DNA of 11,015 nucleotides from an uncultured Bacilli bacterium (GCA_934148995.1 CAKPDM010000026.1:1-11015); one strand, 5' to 3'; positions 1 through 6,020 are shown, counted from the first letter of the stretch. Translations and numbers: made by a program. Notes: generated from the letters alone by a model not told the origin.

Positions 1-1305
1 AGGATTAACAAAAGTATCAATCGTTTCTGTATCTTCTAAAATTAATAAATCATTAGTAGTAAAATTAAAGTTTTCACATTGTTTTATTTCTTTAATCTTT
101 TTATTAATGTTATCAATTTTATATCTAATACTTTTTAATTCGTTATCAAACTCATTTATTTTAACAACACCATTTAGATAAGCACATTTAATTCTTTCTT
201 CTTGTTTTTCTAATTCCTTCAATTCATTTTTATAATCTTTAGTATTATCTTCTTGCTTGTGTTTTATAAATGGTGTGTAATATTTATTAATTAAATTATC
301 TTTTCTTATTAGGTCATATAATTGAAGTAGTAATCCATCTCTTATAGTATCTTCTTTGTAGTTAGTTCTACATTTTTCGCATTTATAATAATAATATTTT
401 TTACCACTTTTTCTTTTAGTTGTAGCTTTACCACCTAAGAAATTACCACATACAGAACATTTTAATTTATTAGTAAAAAGGTAAGTTGCAGTTCTCTCAT
501 AGTGCCTAGTATTTCTCTTAGTTTGATACTGACAAGCATTCCATTTTTCTTTTGATACTATTGGTTCTACAACATCTTCATAATACTGAGGATGTTTAGT
601 TCTTTTTCCATGAACAAAATCTCCTTTGTAAAGTTCATTGGTCATAATCTTTTGAATAGTAGAATCTAGCCAATTAGTTCTACCTAATACTTCTTCTTTG
701 TTATAAATATTAGCAATACCTTGATAACTTTTTCCTTCTAAATATAAATCATACATTCTAATAACAATATCTTTTGTTAATTCATCTGGTACTAATTTTT
801 TATCAATTCTTTTAAATCCTATTGGAGTTCTATTTGGAATGTGTCCTGCCTTAATTGCACCTACCATACCAAACTTTGTTCTTTCTGAACATCTCTCAAT
901 TTCATTTTGACTAAACGCAGTTGTTAGTCTTATATACATTCTTCCATTAGAGGTTAATGTATTAGAATCATCATCTTTACAATCTAAATCACAACCATAT
1001 TTATTTAACAATTTCATTAGTTTTTCTACATCAAAAACACTTCTAGTTAATCTATCTAACTTTAAAGCTAATATGACATTAACTGTACCATTTTTAATAT
1101 CATTTATCATTTGTTGATATGCTGGTCTTTTATCATCTTTAGCACTTATTCCTTCATCAGCATATACCTTGTGAATTTCATATCCTTTAGATTTACAAAA
1201 TTCAATTAGTTTTTCTTTTTGCTCAGGTAAACTAAAACCTTCTCTTGCTTGGTCGAGTGTACTAACTCTAATATAAATATCTGCAATTTTCTTTTCATCG
1301 TTCAT
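1..1305 (-). CDS. Large serine recombinase (site-specific integrase), C-terminus cut by window edge
   Basis: I translated this 435-codon reading frame from the minus strand; it starts at ATG 1305 and is still open at base 1. The N-terminal resolvase domain (about residues 7-150) has the active-site segment YIRVSTLDQ with catalytic Ser15, Arg60 in the KRPAYQQM segment, and the LKLDRLTRS motif with Arg85 and Arg88. A recombinase domain follows (about 160-270). Next is a zinc-ribbon pattern, Cys283-x2-Cys286 and Cys309-x2-Cys312, and then a Lys/Glu-rich coiled coil (about 355-410). This is the standard large serine integrase layout; such proteins are usually 450-550 residues, so the missing piece is probably short. 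A purine-rich AGAGAG precedes the start; the ATG at 1313 hits a stop at once. Family members integrate or excise phages and mobile elements between attP and attB. Its place behind tRNA-Thr suggests it belongs to an element inserted there (inference). Confidence 0.93.
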   Translation of the reverse strand, partial: MNDEKKIADIYIRVSTLDQAREGFSLPEQKEKLIEFCKSKGYEIHKVYADEGISAKDDKRPAYQQMINDIKNGTVNVILALKLDRLTRSVFDVEKLMKLLNKYGCDLDCKDDDSNTLTSNGRMYIRLTTAFSQNEIERCSERTKFGMVGAIKAGHIPNRTPIGFKRIDKKLVPDELTKDIVIRMYDLYLEGKSYQGIANIYNKEEVLGRTNWLDSTIQKIMTNELYKGDFVHGKRTKHPQYYEDVVEPIVSKEKWNACQYQTKRNTRHYERTATYLFTNKLKCSVCGNFLGGKATTKRKSGKKYYYYKCEKCRTNYKEDTIRDGLLLQLYDLIRKDNLINKYYTPFIKHKQEDNTKDYKNELKELEKQEERIKCAYLNGVVKINEFDNELKSIRYKIDNINKKIKEIKQCENFNFTTNDLLILEDTETIDTFVNP

Positions 1306-1331
1306 AATTTCATCTCTCTTTCTATTATTTT

Positions 1332-1378
1332 CTTGAAAGAGATTAAAAGCACAAAAAGTCCATACTTTTAACCTCAAG
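1332..1378 (-). promoter_or_regulatory. Inverted repeat in the leader of the recombinase gene
   Basis: Within the 111-nt gap before the recombinase, TTAAAAG (1343-1349) is complementary to CTTTTAA (1365-1371) with a 15-nt loop, and an outer CTTGA/TCAAG pair (1332-1336 and 1374-1378) extends it. Read on the minus strand, a six-codon ORF (ATG at 1363, TAA ending 1343) preceded by GAGG fills the loop and one arm. It could be an operator, an RNA structure or a leader peptide. There is no U-run after it, so it is not an obvious terminator. Confidence 0.3.
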
Positions 1379-1398
1379 TATTTCACTTCCTTTTTGCA

Positions 1399-1725
1399 CG
1401 TCTAGTTTAAAAACATTTAATTGTTTTTAATATGAACTTCCATATCTTTTAATTTAATACATTTAGAATAATCATTTATAAAAACTTTATCACTTCCATT
1501 AAATATTAAATAATTATTCCCTCCCACTGTTATAATATGTGGACTTACATAAGCAATATTACTTCCTTTAATATTGATAATACTTCCTTGTTTAACAGAA
1601 TACTTACAACAAGCAAATCTACACATCATATCAATTATTTTTAAAACTTCCTTTTCAACTTCTAATATTTTTACAACATCCATTAAAACTCCTCACTTTC
1701 CTTATAATAACAAAAAAACTAGACG
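1399..1725. repeat. 10-bp inverted repeat flanking the 88-residue gene
   Basis: CGTCTAGTTT at 1399-1408 and its exact reverse complement AAACTAGACG at 1716-1725 bracket the small gene at 1417-1683. The right copy is also one arm of the terminator behind tRNA-Thr. A 10-bp match is only mildly surprising in AT-rich DNA. It may be a recombinase-related site, a duplicated terminator piece, or chance. Confidence 0.35.
1417..1683 (-). CDS. Unrecognised 88-residue protein between recombinase and tRNA
   Basis: I do not recognise this protein. The start is well supported: AGGAG (1689-1693) lies 5 nt before ATG 1683. The N-terminal half is helical-looking, with acidic and basic residues, and holds a Cys cluster (MMCRFACCKY, residues 19-28). 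The rest alternates in a beta-strand style (for example YVSPHIITVGGNNYLIF) and ends in a Lys-rich tail. No membrane segment is visible. It is co-oriented with the serine recombinase, 111 nt upstream of it, so it probably belongs to the same mobile element. A small cargo, accessory or directionality protein is possible, but nothing in the sequence decides between these. Confidence 0.6.
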   Translation of the reverse strand: MDVVKILEVEKEVLKIIDMMCRFACCKYSVKQGSIINIKGSNIAYVSPHIITVGGNNYLIFNGSDKVFINDYSKCIKLKDMEVHIKNN

Positions 1726-1737
1726 GTACTTCTAGTT
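1712..1737 (-). terminator. Intrinsic terminator downstream of tRNA-Thr
   Basis: On the minus strand AACTAGA (1737-1731), a 7-nt loop and TCTAGTT (1723-1717) form a 7-bp stem, followed by a run of T (1718-1712). It lies 43 nt past the tRNA 3' end and would end the tRNA transcript before the element genes. The stem is GC-poor, so efficiency is uncertain. Confidence 0.55.
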
Positions 1738-1750
1738 AATATTTATCACT

Positions 1751-1767
1751 ACTCGAAAAGTTCGAGT
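1751..1767. repeat. Perfect 7-bp hairpin 12 nt downstream of tRNA-Thr
   Basis: ACTCGAA (1751-1757) and TTCGAGT (1761-1767) are perfect complements around a 3-nt loop. On the minus strand there is no T-run after it, so it is not a typical terminator in that direction. It could aid tRNA 3' processing, or be part of an attachment or protein-binding site for the neighbouring element. Confidence 0.4.
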
Positions 1768-1779
1768 TTCCTATCAATC

Positions 1780-1853
1780 TGGTGCCGGAAGTAAGAATTG
1801 AACTTACCGCTGATCCTTACCAAGGATCTGTTTTACCACTAAACTATACCGGC
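1780..1853 (-). tRNA. tRNA-Thr (GGT anticodon)
   Basis: The 74-nt cloverleaf folds on the minus strand with acceptor arm GCCGGTA/TTCCGGC, D arm GTTT/AAAC, anticodon stem GATCC/GGATC around loop TTGGTAA (anticodon GGT), T arm GTAAG/CTTAC with loop TTCAATT, and an encoded CCA end. The G1-C72 and C2-G71 pairs and the G35-T36 anticodon bases fit threonine identity. Acceptor pair 6-67 is a T-T mismatch, and the short D loop (AGTGGTA) resembles glycine tRNAs. A serine recombinase element lies immediately 3' of it. Confidence 0.9.
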
Positions 1854-1863
1854 GCATAAATAA

Positions 1864-1892
1864 ATTTTAGCATATCAAATATGATATAGCAA
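1864..1892 (-). promoter_or_regulatory. Promoter of tRNA-Thr
   Basis: On the minus strand -35 TTGCTA (1892-1887) and -10 TAAAAT (1869-1864) are separated by exactly 17 bp, with a TG one base before the -10 (extended -10). The expected start falls just before the tRNA. The spacer contains a small dyad, ATATCA-AATA-TGATAT (1872-1887). Confidence 0.65.
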
Positions 1893-1938
1893 GAAACTTT
1901 TTACGATTTGAGACATATCGTTTAGTAAGGTGATTAAT

Positions 1939-2376
1939 TTGACAAGTTTAAACTGCTATTCGTATGACGAATTGCCAAGTGGCAAACAAGGCATTATCAA
2001 TCAGGAAGGAACGTTTATTTCTTTTGCTGATATATCTTCTGAATCTTTTTCTCAAAATAGTATTAAATCTTTTATTGAAGAGAATCATGCGACTGACATA
2101 GTAGAAATCGTTAGAGAAAAGAACAGTTCATTATATCAATTTAGGAGAGATATCTATAATTATAAAGATATATTAGTTGATTTTTTAGGATATGTTACCT
2201 ATGAATCTTACACATCTTCCAAAATTCCTATTATCAAAGTGCCAGATCCTTCTATTAATGGACAAAATATTTCTAAAGAGCAAGAAACAACGTTAATAAA
2301 ATTAGCCATCATTAATAATAACGACTTAGCTTACTTACCATTTGAAAATAAGCAAAAAGTAAAGGTTAAAAAATAA
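1939..2376 (+). CDS. Unrecognised 145-residue protein
   Basis: I do not recognise this protein. I chose TTG 1939 as the start because the SD-like AAGGTGAT (1927-1934) is correctly spaced for it; the in-frame GTG at 1930 lies inside that SD and would have none of its own. The product is soluble-looking, rich in Ser, Asn and Ile, without a signal peptide or membrane helix, and ends in a basic tail (KQKVKVKK). It is divergent from tRNA-Thr (85 bp apart) and convergent with the SAM-related cluster, with only 2 bp between the two stop codons. No clear promoter was found ahead of it, so expression may be weak or arise within the tRNA promoter region. It lies outside the presumed mobile element. Confidence 0.6.
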   Translation: MTSLNCYSYDELPSGKQGIINQEGTFISFADISSESFSQNSIKSFIEENHATDIVEIVREKNSSLYQFRRDIYNYKDILVDFLGYVTYESYTSSKIPIIKVPDPSINGQNISKEQETTLIKLAIINNNDLAYLPFENKQKVKVKK

Positions 2377-2403
2377 AATTATTTTTTATATACCTTTACT
2401 TTT
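2355..2403. terminator. Bidirectional terminator shared by two convergent genes
   Basis: The left arm 2355-2376 and right arm 2379-2403 are complementary over 22 bp, interrupted only by an extra TAT (2389-2391), with 2 nt between the arms. The A- and T-runs in the arms give a U-tract on either strand. Both stop codons (2374-2376 and 2379-2381) lie inside the stem, so the last seven or so codons of each gene are mirror copies. Confidence 0.7.
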
Positions 2404-2648
2404 CCTTGTTCTATTCTATCTGGTTCAACATAACCACAAATGGTTCTATCGCACAATTTTTTCATTGCAATTATATTACCTTTATTTGTCGTTTTCATTT
2501 TGCAAAGGCCCAGTATCTCATCAGAAATGTCAGCCACTCCATTATCAACAAAATATTGCCTAAATTCCTCTTTATTTGAAAAAATATAGGCAGTCTTTAA
2601 TGGTGTTGTTTCAAAATCTGTGTATTTTTTCTCTGGCTCTTCTCTCAT
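2379..2648 (-). CDS. Small protein, probably membrane-anchored, with a defective start region
   Basis: The first usable ATG is 2648, giving 89 residues of charged, soluble-looking sequence ending GKVKVYKK. I do not recognise the family. This ATG has no proper SD. The same frame stays open upstream to a TGA at about 2720 and encodes KKRRNVVLEVTIFLFLLG just before the ATG: a basic cluster plus a hydrophobic stretch, as in a signal anchor. A strong SD, AAGGAG (2713-2718), sits where a start near 2705 is expected, but the codon there is CAT and the nearest ATA is out of frame before a run of seven A. The original gene therefore probably began near 2705 and has lost its start codon, or it uses slippage or an atypical start. 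It follows the MTAN gene by a short gap and looks like the last cistron of that cluster. Confidence 0.5.
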   Translation of the reverse strand: MREEPEKKYTDFETTPLKTAYIFSNKEEFRQYFVDNGVADISDEILGLCKMKTTNKGNIIAMKKLCDRTICGYVEPDRIEQGKVKVYKK

Positions 2649-2729
2649 TCCTAGTAAAAATAGAAAGATTGTAACTTCTAAAACAACGTTTCTTCTTTTT
2701 TTATGTCCTAATCTCCTTCAAATTAATAT

Positions 2730-3437
2730 TTATTTTATATCTAAACTTATTTTTTCTATCATATCAAGTAAAAACTTAGCAACAATTTTAGAACTATCTT
2801 CTAAAAATTCTTCATAAGTTATTTTATTGTTATTATTCGGAATATCAGAAATACTTCTTACTACTAAGAACGGTACACCGCTTAAATAAGCAACTTGACC
2901 AATACTAGCCCCTTCCATATCAACACATAGAGCATCAAATTTTTCATTTATTTTCTTACTCATTTTTTCACTAGTACAGAAAATATCACCGCTAGCAATT
3001 ACTCCCTTATGAAATCTTGTCTTAGCAAAATAGTCTTTTACTTCATCTGCTATTCTTAGAAGATATTCATCACTATTTAAGTAAACTCCTACATTTGGAA
3101 TATAACCTTTAGCATGATCAAAAGCAGTTATATCAAAATCATGTTGAACAAGTTTTTCACCAATTACAATATCACAGACTGCTAAAGAATCAGCAACTCC
3201 TCCGGCTACACCAACATTTATGATATAATCAACCTTCATAACATCAATCATTATTTGCGTAGTACGAGCAGCATTGACCTTTCCTACCCCACATTCTACC
3301 AAGGTACATTCGGTATCTTTGAAGACTATGCTATAGAAATCCAGTCCAAAAACATTAAATTCATTTTTAATATCAACTTGTTTTAAAACTTCATCAAGTT
3401 CTTCTCTCATTGCAAATATAAGACCTATTTTATTCAT
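2730..3437 (-). CDS. mtnN: 5'-methylthioadenosine/S-adenosylhomocysteine nucleosidase
   Basis: MTAN hydrolyses methylthioadenosine and S-adenosylhomocysteine to adenine plus the thioribose compound, clearing by-products of SAM-dependent reactions in the cytosol. The 235-residue product begins MNKIGLIFAMREEL, the normal start of the family, with Glu12 at the substrate site. It continues with GVGKVNAA (51-58), NVGVAGG (74-80), ASGDIF (148-153), VDMEGAS with Met174 and Glu175 (ribose binding), and the catalytic Asp198 in RSISD. Length is normal for the family (about 230). An upstream in-frame ATG at 3479 would add 14 atypical residues; ATG 3437 is preferred because AGGTGG lies just before it. 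Its start is 7 nt after the previous stop, so it is translated in the same operon as the transferase-like genes, suggesting it handles their by-product (inference). Confidence 0.93.
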   Translation of the reverse strand: MNKIGLIFAMREELDEVLKQVDIKNEFNVFGLDFYSIVFKDTECTLVECGVGKVNAARTTQIMIDVMKVDYIINVGVAGGVADSLAVCDIVIGEKLVQHDFDITAFDHAKGYIPNVGVYLNSDEYLLRIADEVKDYFAKTRFHKGVIASGDIFCTSEKMSKKINEKFDALCVDMEGASIGQVAYLSGVPFLVVRSISDIPNNNNKITYEEFLEDSSKIVAKFLLDMIEKISLDIK

Positions 3438-3444
3438 AATCCAC

Positions 3445-3909
3445 CTATTTATTATTACTTTCTGCAATAATTGCTTCATAAATTATATCAACTAAATAAT
3501 TACTTGGAGCTATTCCATATTTAGTCATTATAGTATTAAAAACGTCATAGTTATAGTCGACATTTAAATAGGGATAAACTAATTCCATCTGATTATTAAT
3601 ATCTTTTAAATAATCTTCAGTATAATCATTTTCAATTAGTAAGATTGGTAAGTCTTCTATCCACTCTTTAAATTTCTCGATGATTAAGCTAGTATCACTT
3701 GTATACTTGAAATTCTCTTTATCATAACTAATCATTTCCAATAAGTCATTATTATCAACAAAACTATCATCAATTCGATAATCAAATCTATCAAGAAGTT
3801 TTATTCCTTCTAACTTTAGTGCTGAAAGCTGAGCAATTATTCCTTTTTCACTATCACTACTAGTAGGAATTACTTCTACTATTATATATTTATCTTTTAA
3901 CAAATCCAT
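3445..3909 (-). CDS. Degenerate DnaQ-like (DEDD exonuclease fold) protein, probably inactive
   Basis: The 154-residue protein starts at ATG 3909 (SD AGGTGG, 8 nt spacing) inside the end of the preceding gene, a 20-nt overlap implying coupled translation. The in-frame GTG at 3921 overlaps that SD and is unlikely. The pattern resembles DnaQ-type exonuclease domains: a first strand and loop, KYIIVEVIPTSSDSEKG (7-23), then IIAQLSALKLEG and LLDRFDYRI, a helical middle, and EWIEDLPILLIENDYTEDYL near 86-105 where active enzymes have a His-Asn-x3-Asp-type segment. The first acidic pair (D-x-E) is replaced by V-E-V, and the last His/Asp motif is absent, so catalysis is unlikely. The similarity is by eye only. 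A regulatory or scaffold role beside the SAM enzymes is a guess. Alternatively it is an unrelated small protein. Confidence 0.6.
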   Translation of the reverse strand: MDLLKDKYIIVEVIPTSSDSEKGIIAQLSALKLEGIKLLDRFDYRIDDSFVDNNDLLEMISYDKENFKYTSDTSLIIEKFKEWIEDLPILLIENDYTEDYLKDINNQMELVYPYLNVDYNYDVFNTIMTKYGIAPSNYLVDIIYEAIIAESNNK

Positions 3910-4864
3910 TATTACTACCACCTATCTTCTTTTGATAAACTAAAACCGCATCTTTAATCCCAATTTCAGAAAATTTGATTCCATCTACTCCTGTAAAAAA
4001 TTGAAAAGTCGGAGCATATTCATTTAACAATCTTAAGTCACCTTTTAAGTCATAAATGGGACTCCAATCAATATTATACTCCGTTTCCATATCTATCTCA
4101 TACAAATAGCTAATTAAAAGCTTACCATTTTCATTCAAGCTTCCGGCAAATTTATCAGTCATTTTCTTAATTTCTTTCGGATATAAATAACAAGCAATAT
4201 TTGACAACCAAATATTATCAAAGTTTCTATTAAGCTCAACATTAAAGATATCTTCATTTATAAAACTTGGTCTTACCTTCTTTATTTTTTGTCTTGTCTC
4301 AATATAATTAATTTCATTTTGCAGGTATAAATTACTATTTTCTATAACAGGAGATCTGTGCTCATCGCCACTAAATAAAGAATCTCTTATATCACATGAT
4401 GAATATGAATTAAACAACTCATCCCAGAAAAGATATGAATCATAATCTAATAATCTTAAGGTTTTAATTATTTTTTCATAACCATCTTTATTAAATGCAT
4501 ATTTATTAGTTTTAAAAATTTTCGGATAATTTCGATATCTGAAAAAACGATTGAACTCAGCTAGGTTGAATTCTAAAATGCCAGCTGCTTTTAGAAAATA
4601 ATAATATTTAGCATAAGGATTAATATCTAATAAAGTAACATCTTTAACATTTCGTAAGATTGAATTAATCACTTGATCTCCGGAGGACCCGACGGTGAGT
4701 AGTGACTTATCATCAAGATCAAAAAGATCAATATATCCTGCTATATTTTCCGTTGTAAAAGGGTAAAGCAGACCAAATCCTTTATTACCGGCTTTATCAT
4801 TAACAAACATATTGTCACATCTTTGAATAGCACTAGATTCTGCCATACTTAAGTCCCAATTCAT
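3890..4864 (-). CDS. SAM-dependent transferase-like protein, BtaA/DUF3419-like (copy A)
   Basis: This 324-residue protein shows a class I Rossmann SAM-binding pattern: LLTVGSSGDQ (55-64) as motif I, LLDINP with Asp80 (78-83) as the acidic strand end, FDNIWLSNI (215-223) and GKLLISYL (247-254). The GSSGD, DINP and LSNI set resembles BtaA/DUF3419 proteins, which move the 3-amino-3-carboxypropyl group of SAM and release methylthioadenosine; a plain methyltransferase is also possible. A long segment (about 100-214) with LDYDSYLFWDELF is specific to this pair. SD GGGAGG precedes ATG 4864. It is a paralogue of the next gene upstream (roughly half the residues identical by eye), but its C-terminus runs on past the shared VYQKKI as GGSNNGFVKR. 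Those codons overlap the SD and start of the downstream gene. Cytosolic; no membrane segment. Confidence 0.72.
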   Translation of the reverse strand: MNWDLSMAESSAIQRCDNMFVNDKAGNKGFGLLYPFTTENIAGYIDLFDLDDKSLLTVGSSGDQVINSILRNVKDVTLLDINPYAKYYYFLKAAGILEFNLAEFNRFFRYRNYPKIFKTNKYAFNKDGYEKIIKTLRLLDYDSYLFWDELFNSYSSCDIRDSLFSGDEHRSPVIENSNLYLQNEINYIETRQKIKKVRPSFINEDIFNVELNRNFDNIWLSNIACYLYPKEIKKMTDKFAGSLNENGKLLISYLYEIDMETEYNIDWSPIYDLKGDLRLLNEYAPTFQFFTGVDGIKFSEIGIKDAVLVYQKKIGGSNNGFVKR

Positions 4865-4929
4865 AGTTTTCCTCCCTGTTGGTTTTCAATACTTAATCAC
4901 TGGAAATGTCAACTTCCAAAATATGCTTT

Positions 4930-5850
4930 TTATCTAATCTTTTTCTGATAGACAAGTATTGCATCTTCACTTCCATTAGTTTTCTCCTTCATCTGCTCCA
5001 CTCCCCCAAAGGAATAAACTGATGGTGAATATTCATTTAATAGTTCTAAACTTGCTTCTATTACATGACGAGTTCCCATACATTTCTCACATAAATAACT
5101 AATTAAAAGTTTACCATCGGCATTTAAACTTCTAGAGAATTTATCGGCCACTAGCTTTCTTTCATATGGAAGTAAGGAACAAAAAATATTTGATAACCAA
5201 ATATTATCGAAAGACTTATCAACACTAGCTTCTGTCACAGTTCCAGTTATAAACTCTGGTCTAAATTTTTTGATTTTTTCTTTTTCTTCATCAAAAGCAT
5301 TCTCACTTTGCAAATACAAGTTACAATTCTCTAAAGTTTGATAAGAATCATCTTTATTAAACAAATGATATCTTACAACCATCGGTGGGTATTTAGCAAA
5401 TAATTCATCCCAAAAAAGATAAGAATCATAATCTAATAGCTGTAAAGTAGGCTTCAATTTATTATATGACGTCTTATTAAATACATTCGGATTAATTATA
5501 GAATAATCATTATAACTTTTATACTGATAAAATTGCTCGAATTCTGACATGCTAAGTTCTAAAATACTAGCTTCTTTCAAATAATAATAATACTTAGTAT
5601 AAGGATTAATATCTAATAAGGTAACAGTTTTAACATCTTTTAAAGCAGCATTAAATACCTGATCGCCAGATGAACCAACAGTTAATAACGATTTATCTTT
5701 TAAATCAAAATAGTCTATATAACCAGCTATATTTTCGGTGGTGAAAGGATAAATTTCTTCAAAGCCATTCAAACCAGCTTCATCAATAATAATATTACCT
5801 TTACACCTTTCACCGGCAGTATATAGTGCTTTTTCTAATTCCTTGTTCAT
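4930..5850 (-). CDS. SAM-dependent transferase-like protein, BtaA/DUF3419-like (copy B)
   Basis: This 306-residue protein is the first gene of the minus-strand cluster and a tandem paralogue of the next gene, with which it shares near-identical blocks: YPFTTENIAGYID (34-46), LLTVGSSGDQ (55-64), LLDINPY with Asp80, LDYDSYLFWDELF (139-151), FDNIWLSNI (214-222), GKLLISYL and AILVYQKK. The blocks match a class I SAM-binding Rossmann fold of BtaA/DUF3419 type; substrate is unknown. Copies differ most in residues 1-30, 104-135 and 155-210 and near the C-terminus, suggesting different partners or substrates after duplication. ATG 5850 is preceded by a G-run rather than a clean SD. It begins 47 nt after tRNA-Arg, with a candidate promoter between, so it may be transcribed from its own promoter or from tRNA read-through. 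It is 65 nt upstream of copy A. Confidence 0.72.
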   Translation of the reverse strand: MNKELEKALYTAGERCKGNIIIDEAGLNGFEEIYPFTTENIAGYIDYFDLKDKSLLTVGSSGDQVFNAALKDVKTVTLLDINPYTKYYYYLKEASILELSMSEFEQFYQYKSYNDYSIINPNVFNKTSYNKLKPTLQLLDYDSYLFWDELFAKYPPMVVRYHLFNKDDSYQTLENCNLYLQSENAFDEEKEKIKKFRPEFITGTVTEASVDKSFDNIWLSNIFCSLLPYERKLVADKFSRSLNADGKLLISYLCEKCMGTRHVIEASLELLNEYSPSVYSFGGVEQMKEKTNGSEDAILVYQKKIR

Positions 5851-5866
5851 TACTTACCCCCATAAA

Positions 5867-5895
5867 TTTATAAAAAAATTGGTATCTTATAACAA
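5867..5895 (-). promoter_or_regulatory. Candidate promoter of the SAM/MTAN cluster
   Basis: On the minus strand -35 TTGTTA (5895-5890) and -10 TATAAA (5872-5867) are 17 bp apart. The predicted start, about 5860, leaves only a 10-nt leader before ATG 5850, which is short. Read-through from the tRNA-Arg promoter is the alternative. Confidence 0.4.
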
Positions 5896-5897
5896 AA

Positions 5898-5974
5898 TGG
5901 TGTTCATAGTGGGAATTGAACCCACGACCTTTTCCTTCGGAGGGAAACACTCTATCCAGCTGAGCTATATGAAC
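5898..5974 (-). tRNA. tRNA-Arg (CCG anticodon)
   Basis: The 77-nt cloverleaf on the minus strand has a perfect acceptor stem GTTCATA/TATGAAC, D arm GCTC/GAGT-type, anticodon stem TTTCC/GGAAA around loop CTCCGAA (anticodon CCG, reading CGG), T arm GTGGG/CCCAC with loop TTCAATT, and an encoded CCA. It has its own promoter upstream and lies 47 nt before the transferase-like gene on the same strand. Confidence 0.93.
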
Positions 5975-5983
5975 ATACTTCAT

Positions 5984-6012
5984 ATTCTATCACGTAATTT
6001 TGAATCTGTAAA
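5984..6012 (-). promoter_or_regulatory. Promoter of tRNA-Arg
   Basis: On the minus strand -35 TTTACA (6012-6007) and -10 TAGAAT (5989-5984) are 17 bp apart, with TGA directly before the -10 (extended -10). The start would fall a few bases before the tRNA. Confidence 0.6.
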
Positions 6013-6020
6013 TTTCTGTC

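Noticed and set aside
1930..1938. GTG 1930 as start of the unknown plus-strand gene
   Set aside because: The GTG lies inside the SD that serves TTG 1939.
2620..2817. Plus-strand ORF of 65 codons
   Set aside because: It is antisense to the 3' end of MTAN and the following small gene, has no SD, and reads as low-complexity AT-rich sequence.
3438..3479. Longer MTAN start at ATG 3479
   Set aside because: The 14 extra residues do not fit the family, they overlap the upstream gene, and ATG 3437 has its own SD.
4865..4929. Promoter between the two transferase-like genes
   Set aside because: A perfect TTGACA is present on the minus strand, but no acceptable -10 lies at the right distance.
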